A stretch of DNA of 10,799 bases from Intestinibacter sp034113885 (GTDB lineage: Bacteria; Bacillota; Clostridia; Peptostreptococcales; Peptostreptococcaceae): the NCBI RefSeq assembly GCF_034113885.1, contig NZ_JAXEWM010000185.1, positions 1 to 10,799 on the forward strand. The letters run 5' to 3'. The notes under the pieces are model-generated. The model was given only the letters and a program-made list of their open reading frames with translations, was not told where the DNA came from and searched no databases. This document shows positions 6,446-10,799 of this stretch, piece after piece. The position numbers and the translations under genes were made by a program. How positions within the stretch are numbered: position 1 is the stretch's first letter; each line of letters opens with the position of its first letter.

Positions 6446-6454
6446 ATTATATCA
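6446..6454 (-). promoter_or_regulatory. Extended -10 promoter candidate for the acetamidase gene
   Basis: The minus strand reads TGATATAAT (TG at 6453-6454, TATAAT at 6446-6451), a perfect -10 with the extended TG, 38 bases before the start codon. No good -35 is seen at the right distance, which extended -10 promoters tolerate. The rest of 6452-6587 is AT-rich, and I see no riboswitch-like structure in it. Confidence 0.5.
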
Positions 6455-6587
6455 TGCATTATAAATAGTTTGTTTGACATGTTTTTCTTTGATATAATAA
6501 CTTATTTTGCCTTAATTGAAATTTACCATAATACTATCATTCTAAGCTTCAAATATCATTTCGTTAAAATAAAATACTCCCTTCCAA

Positions 6588-6610
6588 ATAAGCAAGTTTT
6601 GCCTGCTCAT
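6588..6610 (-). terminator. Weak hairpin after the heptad-repeat protein gene, possible terminator
   Basis: On the minus strand AGCAGG and CTTGCT (within 6591-6607) pair around a CAAAA loop with one G-U. The stem can extend by two or three weak pairs and is followed by TTATTT. It lies about 30 bases after the stop of the secreted-protein gene and would end the MMPL operon. The T-tract is short, so efficiency is uncertain. Confidence 0.35.
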
Positions 6611-6640
6611 CTAAAAGAGAGTAACTATTTCTAAATAAAA

Positions 6641-8596
6641 TTATTTACCAAATATACTTAATAACTTTTGCCAGAAAGTAAGTGTTTCTTCCTTCTTTTC
6701 TTCCTTTTGAACTTCTGGTTTTTCTATCGCTTCAGTTTTTATTACAAATTGTACTGATTCTACATCTGTATTTTTATCAGATACAAATGATTTTACTTCG
6801 AAGTCATCGCCTGCGAAGTTCTTTATCATAGAATCTATTTGATCGTCTATTTTTCCGTCAAGGTCTGATGTTTTATCCTTGAATTCACCAGTTCCATCAG
6901 TAAGGTCGTTTGTTCCTTTGTATAAATCGTTAGTTCCACTTACTAAATCTAATGCACCTTCATATACCTTAGTGTAACCCTTTGTTATTTTGCTGACTCC
7001 ATTTGTGTAGTCCTTTATTCCACTATCTAATGCAGAGTAATTCTTTGTCAACTTATCTATTCCGCCTTTTAATTGTGTCATATTTGCCATTAAATTATTT
7101 AATGAGTTGACTAATTCTTGTATGCTGTCGTCAAATTGCTTATAGTTGCTTTGTAGTGATATTGCTCCACTCATCAAGGTAGTTTGACCTGAAGATGTAC
7201 TCATTTGACTGTCTATTCCACTTATAAGCTGAGAGCTACCTTCTATATATGATGCATCTGCTTTTAGAAGCTTTTCTATAGAAATTAATTTGCCTGCTGT
7301 TTGTACATATTGTATAACTGCATCTGTGTTTCCTGCTGAAGCTTGTTTATATAATGATATTGCTTCTTGGTCTCCTTGTTGAGCTAATATTGCAATTTCT
7401 TTTGTGACACCATCAGTTCCGCCTGATGTATAGGCGCTGTATAGTTTTCTTTGAGTACTAGTTATTCCTAGAGCTTCTGCTGCATCCAAGTTTTTGGCTG
7501 CTAATTCTGAGCCACTGCTGATTCCTGCATTTTTTAAACTACTGTTGTATTTGTCTATACTTGAATCAACTGTCTTTAATCCTCCTACTAAGCTGTCTAT
7601 TCCTGATTTTATTTGAGTAGAGGCAGAAGATAGTTTTTCTAAATCACTAGATGAGGTAGAAACATTGTCAAGTGATGATTGTATTGTCTTAAGTGCACTA
7701 TATACTTCGCTAGAGCCACTAGTTAAATCAGATGATTTTGAATTTAATTCATTTAATCCACTTTGTATAGTTTTGATACCATCAGCTAAAGTGACTGCAC
7801 CGTTTTTTAATTTTCCTGTTCCATCATTTAGATCGTTAGCCCCATCGTCTAAATCAGATACTGCATCCTGTAGTGTTTCAATTTCGTCAGTCAAAGATGA
7901 TGTGTCTATAGAATCTTTGTCTATATCTAGATTTAAGTTTATCCCGTTTATTTGTATTTCATTCATTTCAAAATCAACTACATCTGCTGTAATTTTTATA
8001 TGCTTTTCATTATCTGGAAGAATTGTGTAAGTAAGCTGTTTTAAAGCACCTACATTTGCCATAGTAGCACCTTCACTTTTTATGTTTTTGCATAAATTTG
8101 TATCTAATTGCACAGATGCTTGTAATGCATAGTTTTCAAAGAAATCTTTTTTGGCTTTTTTGTTTTCAGTTATATCCATTTGGATTTCCAATTTACCACT
8201 TTTGCCTGCTAATTCCTCTGCTGTATATTCCATTCCATCTAATTTATATTCGATATTTATATTCCATGGTAGCTGTGTATCAGATTTCATCATACCTTGA
8301 TAGTATAATTCATCTGATGAATTATTTATTGTGACCTTACCGTTTGAATAATTTATTTTATCCATTGTGTTCATGTTTTTTACTGCCTCGTATATTCCAT
8401 AATCCACAATGTCTTTATCATCGAATATATTTACTGCATAAATTTCTTCTATTTCTCCAGATGGATTTAAGTTTGCATATATTACTTCTTCTTTTTCAGT
8501 TGATTTTTCAGCCGCTAATGAAGCTGTTGTAAGTCTACTAGCACCACACAATACTCCTGCCATTGTAATTGCAATAAATTTATTGTAATTTTTCAT
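6641..8596 (-). CDS. Secreted XXXLXXG heptad-repeat protein (YhgE/Pip-like), MMPL partner
   Basis: The 651-residue product has a Sec signal peptide: MKNYNK, a hydrophobic core, and a likely signal peptidase I cut after SLAA (residue 29). Residues 30-245 form a non-repetitive domain. Two zones of XXXLXXG heptads follow, at about 248-283 (LDDGANDLNDGTGKL) and about 526-580 (LVSGTNDLYKGTNDLTDG), linked by a long helical, Ser/Gly-rich stretch that includes an Ala/Gln-rich insert (about 390-436). The C-terminus is a Glu/Lys-rich linker ending in TLTFWQKLLSIFGK, too short for a membrane helix but possibly membrane-associating. Such heptads are known from YhgE/Pip and EsaA-like proteins, which normally carry membrane segments; here only the external part is present. 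I chose the ATG at 8596 because AGGAGAG lies 8 bases upstream. An in-frame ATG at 8617 has no such site and lies within the previous gene. Co-transcription with the MMPL gene suggests an extracytoplasmic partner of that transporter (inference). Confidence 0.8.
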   Translation of the reverse strand: MKNYNKFIAITMAGVLCGASRLTTASLAAEKSTEKEEVIYANLNPSGEIEEIYAVNIFDDKDIVDYGIYEAVKNMNTMDKINYSNGKVTINNSSDELYYQGMMKSDTQLPWNINIEYKLDGMEYTAEELAGKSGKLEIQMDITENKKAKKDFFENYALQASVQLDTNLCKNIKSEGATMANVGALKQLTYTILPDNEKHIKITADVVDFEMNEIQINGINLNLDIDKDSIDTSSLTDEIETLQDAVSDLDDGANDLNDGTGKLKNGAVTLADGIKTIQSGLNELNSKSSDLTSGSSEVYSALKTIQSSLDNVSTSSSDLEKLSSASTQIKSGIDSLVGGLKTVDSSIDKYNSSLKNAGISSGSELAAKNLDAAEALGITSTQRKLYSAYTSGGTDGVTKEIAILAQQGDQEAISLYKQASAGNTDAVIQYVQTAGKLISIEKLLKADASYIEGSSQLISGIDSQMSTSSGQTTLMSGAISLQSNYKQFDDSIQELVNSLNNLMANMTQLKGGIDKLTKNYSALDSGIKDYTNGVSKITKGYTKVYEGALDLVSGTNDLYKGTNDLTDGTGEFKDKTSDLDGKIDDQIDSMIKNFAGDDFEVKSFVSDKNTDVESVQFVIKTEAIEKPEVQKEEKKEETLTFWQKLLSIFGK

Positions 8597-8609
8597 AACG
8601 CGTACTCTC

Positions 8610-10670
8610 CTATTCATTAAATTTATAAAAATCTATAGCTCTTGTTGTTTTTTGAACTAAACCATCAAATAAATACAACATTCCAGGAATTACAAACAAT
8701 ACGATTATAGTCGATAAAACTGTACCTCTAGCCAATAAAAGTCCTAACTGACTAAGTAGTCCATGTGTAGATATTTTCCACAACAACGCCCCTGCGATTG
8801 TAAGTATTGATGCTGATGTCAAAATTGATACTGTAGTTGATCTAACAGTTTCTATAATGGTTTCTTTCTTAGGCATTGATTCCCTAATTTCGATATATCT
8901 ACTTGTAAGCAATATTGCATAGTCAACTGTAGCTCCTAATTGAACAGAGCTTATAATCAAATATGCAATATAGAACACGAAGCTTCCTTTGAAATAAGGT
9001 ATTGATAAATTTATCCATATAGCGGTTTCTATTGCTAATACTAAAATTGCTGGAAGAGATATTGACTTCATAGTAAGTAACAATACAGCAAATACTGCAC
9101 ATATTGCTATAGAATTTACGCTTACAGTATCCTTTGTTATAGTATCCATTAAATCATATGTACTTGCACTTTCCCCAGCTAAATGATAATTATCGTAGTA
9201 TTGTGAAGCCAACGAACGTATTTCTCTTACAAGCTCAAAGGTTTCTTCCCCTTCATAATCCGCATCTACTGTTAAAATCATTCTACTGTAATTATCAGAT
9301 ATCAGCTTGCTCAAAGTATCATTATCAACATAATCCATAGGCACCTCAGCACCTGCGTTATCTACATAAGAAACTATACTTGTAACCTCTGGTATTTCAT
9401 GTAATTTATCGCTAAGCTCAGTTTCCTTTTCTAAATTGCCCTTTTCGACCATCAATACTAAATTATTTGATTTTCCAAAAGTATCTTCTATCTTTTCTCT
9501 ATCCTTTCCAATTTGCGTATTTGTACTAAATATTTGAGAAGATCCATATGAGAAGAAATTCTTTTGTTGACCTAGATTACAAGGTACTACTAATAATAAA
9601 AATATCAAAACTGCTGGAACCATCATTTTTGTCACAGCTTTTCCGAATTTGCCAAAATCAGGAATGATATATTTATGTCTAGTTTTATCTATCAATGGAT
9701 AGCAATACAGTAAAATTACTGGGTATAATACAAAAACAGTTATCAAGCTCAATAAAATTGCCTTTGCCATAGATAGCCCCATATCCGGTCCAATTTTAAA
9801 TTGCATAAGTATAAGAGCCGCAAATCCTATCACTGTAGTAAGGCCGCTCGATAAAATAGATCCTGTCGATTTACAAAGCGCATTTACCATAGCATTTTCT
9901 ACATCCTGCCCCTCTGCTCTCATCTCCTCAAAACGATGCAATAGGAAAATCGAATAATCCATAGATACAGCAAGCTGCAATATTGCTCCAGCTGCATTTG
10001 TTACAAAGGAAATAGTTCCAAACATCAAGTTACTACCTTTATTTAATAATATGGCTACCCCTATTGTTCCAAGCAATAATATCGGTTCTACCCATGAATG
10101 TGAAGTAATACATAAAACCACCAAACAAATTGGAATTGCTAACATCATTATTCTCTTTATTTCTTTAGTTGTAGATTGTGTCGCAACTGCTGTATTGACA
10201 GCTGTACCCTCCATCGAATTGTCGTCGCCTATTAAATCTCTAATTGCATTTACAGCCTCTATTCTCTTTTCTTCTTCAATAGTCACTGTAAATAATGCAT
10301 TATTGTCTTTATAATAATCCTCAACAGCCTCCTTATCAGCTGTTTCCAAAGGTATATTTGTGTCTATAACATCGTCTAGCCAAGTGACTTCTTCAACACC
10401 GTCTATGTCCGATAATTTCTGCTTCATCTCAAGTGCCTCTGCAATACTTAAATCCGATACCATAACTCTGGCATTCGGAATGCTCATATCGTATTCTTCA
10501 TTCATGGTATCTAAAGCTACTGTCGATGCAGTTTCATCTGGTAAATAGTCATTCATATCGTAGTTTACTCCTACCATAGTACTGCAAACTGCTGAAATAA
10601 TTATTGCAACAGCAAATACTGCTATTACTAATTTTTTATGATGAATAATTTTCTCATAAAAATTTCTCAT
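8610..10670 (-). CDS. MMPL/RND-family transporter
   Basis: A 686-residue polytopic membrane protein with two similar halves, as in the RND superfamily. Each half has one membrane helix (first at about 12-34), an extracytoplasmic domain, and a bundle of five helices, giving about 12 helices in total. The conserved proton-relay Asp-Tyr pair is present in both halves: D238-Y239 in VSMDYSIFLLHRF and D583-Y584 in GATVDYAILLTSRY. MMPL proteins use the proton gradient to move lipids, fatty acids or hydrophobic drugs out of the membrane (family knowledge). The substrate here is unknown. The length is at the short end of the family, as is usual in Firmicutes. The ATG at 10670 follows a strong AAGGAGGAGG site. 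Its stop codon is 13 bases before the start of the secreted heptad-repeat gene, whose ribosome binding site overlaps it, so the two are surely one operon. Confidence 0.92.
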   Translation of the reverse strand: MRNFYEKIIHHKKLVIAVFAVAIIISAVCSTMVGVNYDMNDYLPDETASTVALDTMNEEYDMSIPNARVMVSDLSIAEALEMKQKLSDIDGVEEVTWLDDVIDTNIPLETADKEAVEDYYKDNNALFTVTIEEEKRIEAVNAIRDLIGDDNSMEGTAVNTAVATQSTTKEIKRIMMLAIPICLVVLCITSHSWVEPILLLGTIGVAILLNKGSNLMFGTISFVTNAAGAILQLAVSMDYSIFLLHRFEEMRAEGQDVENAMVNALCKSTGSILSSGLTTVIGFAALILMQFKIGPDMGLSMAKAILLSLITVFVLYPVILLYCYPLIDKTRHKYIIPDFGKFGKAVTKMMVPAVLIFLLLVVPCNLGQQKNFFSYGSSQIFSTNTQIGKDREKIEDTFGKSNNLVLMVEKGNLEKETELSDKLHEIPEVTSIVSYVDNAGAEVPMDYVDNDTLSKLISDNYSRMILTVDADYEGEETFELVREIRSLASQYYDNYHLAGESASTYDLMDTITKDTVSVNSIAICAVFAVLLLTMKSISLPAILVLAIETAIWINLSIPYFKGSFVFYIAYLIISSVQLGATVDYAILLTSRYIEIRESMPKKETIIETVRSTTVSILTSASILTIAGALLWKISTHGLLSQLGLLLARGTVLSTIIVLFVIPGMLYLFDGLVQKTTRAIDFYKFNE

Positions 10671-10799
10671 ATACCCTCCTCCTTGTATAATGTAGTTGTA
10701 ATATTTAATAGAAAACTTTCAAGTAATCTACCGAACATTAACAACTCTTCTAAAATTTAATTCTATTTAAAATCCTATCGGATCTTAACTCATTTCTTA
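10671..10799 (-). promoter_or_regulatory. Upstream region of the MMPL operon
   Basis: This 129-bp AT-rich stretch holds the MMPL ribosome binding site and a weak promoter candidate on the minus strand: TTGAAA (10717-10722), 16 bp, TACAAC (10695-10700). A small hairpin (AAGATCC, loop GATA, GGATTTT; about 10768-10785) could be the end of an upstream unit. One minus-strand frame is open from the window edge to a TAG at 10750-10752 and could be the last 15 codons of a preceding gene, but nothing in it is recognisable. I see no convincing operator palindrome. Confidence 0.3.

Noticed and set aside
6470..6498. Plus-strand promoter TTGTTT, 17 bp, TATAAT
   Set aside because: It has good hexamers but no plus-strand gene or RNA-like structure follows; likely chance in AT-rich DNA, though antisense transcription cannot be excluded.
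8536..8560. Lipoprotein signal around the cysteine at residue 17 of the heptad protein
   Set aside because: The residues before the cysteine (GVL) do not fit a lipobox, and a signal peptidase I site follows at SLAA.
8597..8617. ATG at 8617 as the start of the heptad-repeat protein
   Set aside because: No ribosome binding site precedes it, it overlaps the MMPL gene, and it adds charged residues before a normal signal peptide that begins at 8596.
10750..10799. C-terminal end of an upstream gene, possibly a regulator of the MMPL operon
   Set aside because: Only 15 codons are visible and they match nothing I recognise; an open frame of this length is expected by chance.

Overview
The window is low-GC DNA with strong GGAGG-type ribosome binding sites and tight, co-directional genes. 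Protein families and base composition suggest a Gram-positive member of the Clostridia (inference; no rRNA or other marker is present). Every gene I can support lies on the minus strand, so the window reads from high to low coordinates. There are three transcription blocks plus one insertion sequence.

Block A (10670 to 6641) is a two-gene export operon. It holds a 686-residue MMPL/RND-type transporter with two Asp-Tyr motifs, followed 13 bases later by a 651-residue Sec-secreted protein rich in XXXLXXG heptads (the YhgE/Pip type of repeat). Block B (6407 to 5514) is a lone acetamidase/formamidase-family gene with its own extended -10 promoter. Block C (4255 to 11) encodes a MacB/LolD-type ABC ATPase, an 846-residue double-FtsX permease, an OmpR-type response regulator, and the start of a sensor kinase of the small, two-membrane-segment kind. 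The usual logic of such clusters is that the kinase and regulator control an ABC pump or detector for antimicrobial peptides or envelope stress. In support, two 11-bp direct repeats, the hallmark of OmpR/PhoB-family binding, overlap the -35 of the promoter in front of the ATPase gene.

Between blocks B and C sits an apparently complete IS982-family element (about 4359-5481, 1123 bp). It carries an intact DDE transposase, 18-bp perfect inverted repeats near its tips, and a flanking 9-bp direct repeat. Removing it in silico restores an 18-bp stem with a 3-nt loop that is followed by a T-tract on the minus strand. That structure lies 12 bases after the acetamidase stop codon, so the element appears to have split the acetamidase terminator only a few bases upstream of the regulator boxes of the ABC operon.

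The points most worth following up are the autoregulatory promoter, the IS inside a terminator hairpin, the kinase ORF that stops after 83 codons, and the pairing of an MMPL transporter with a secreted heptad-repeat protein. I see no RNA genes, CRISPR arrays or replication origins. The longest gene-free stretch is 6408-6640 (233 bp).
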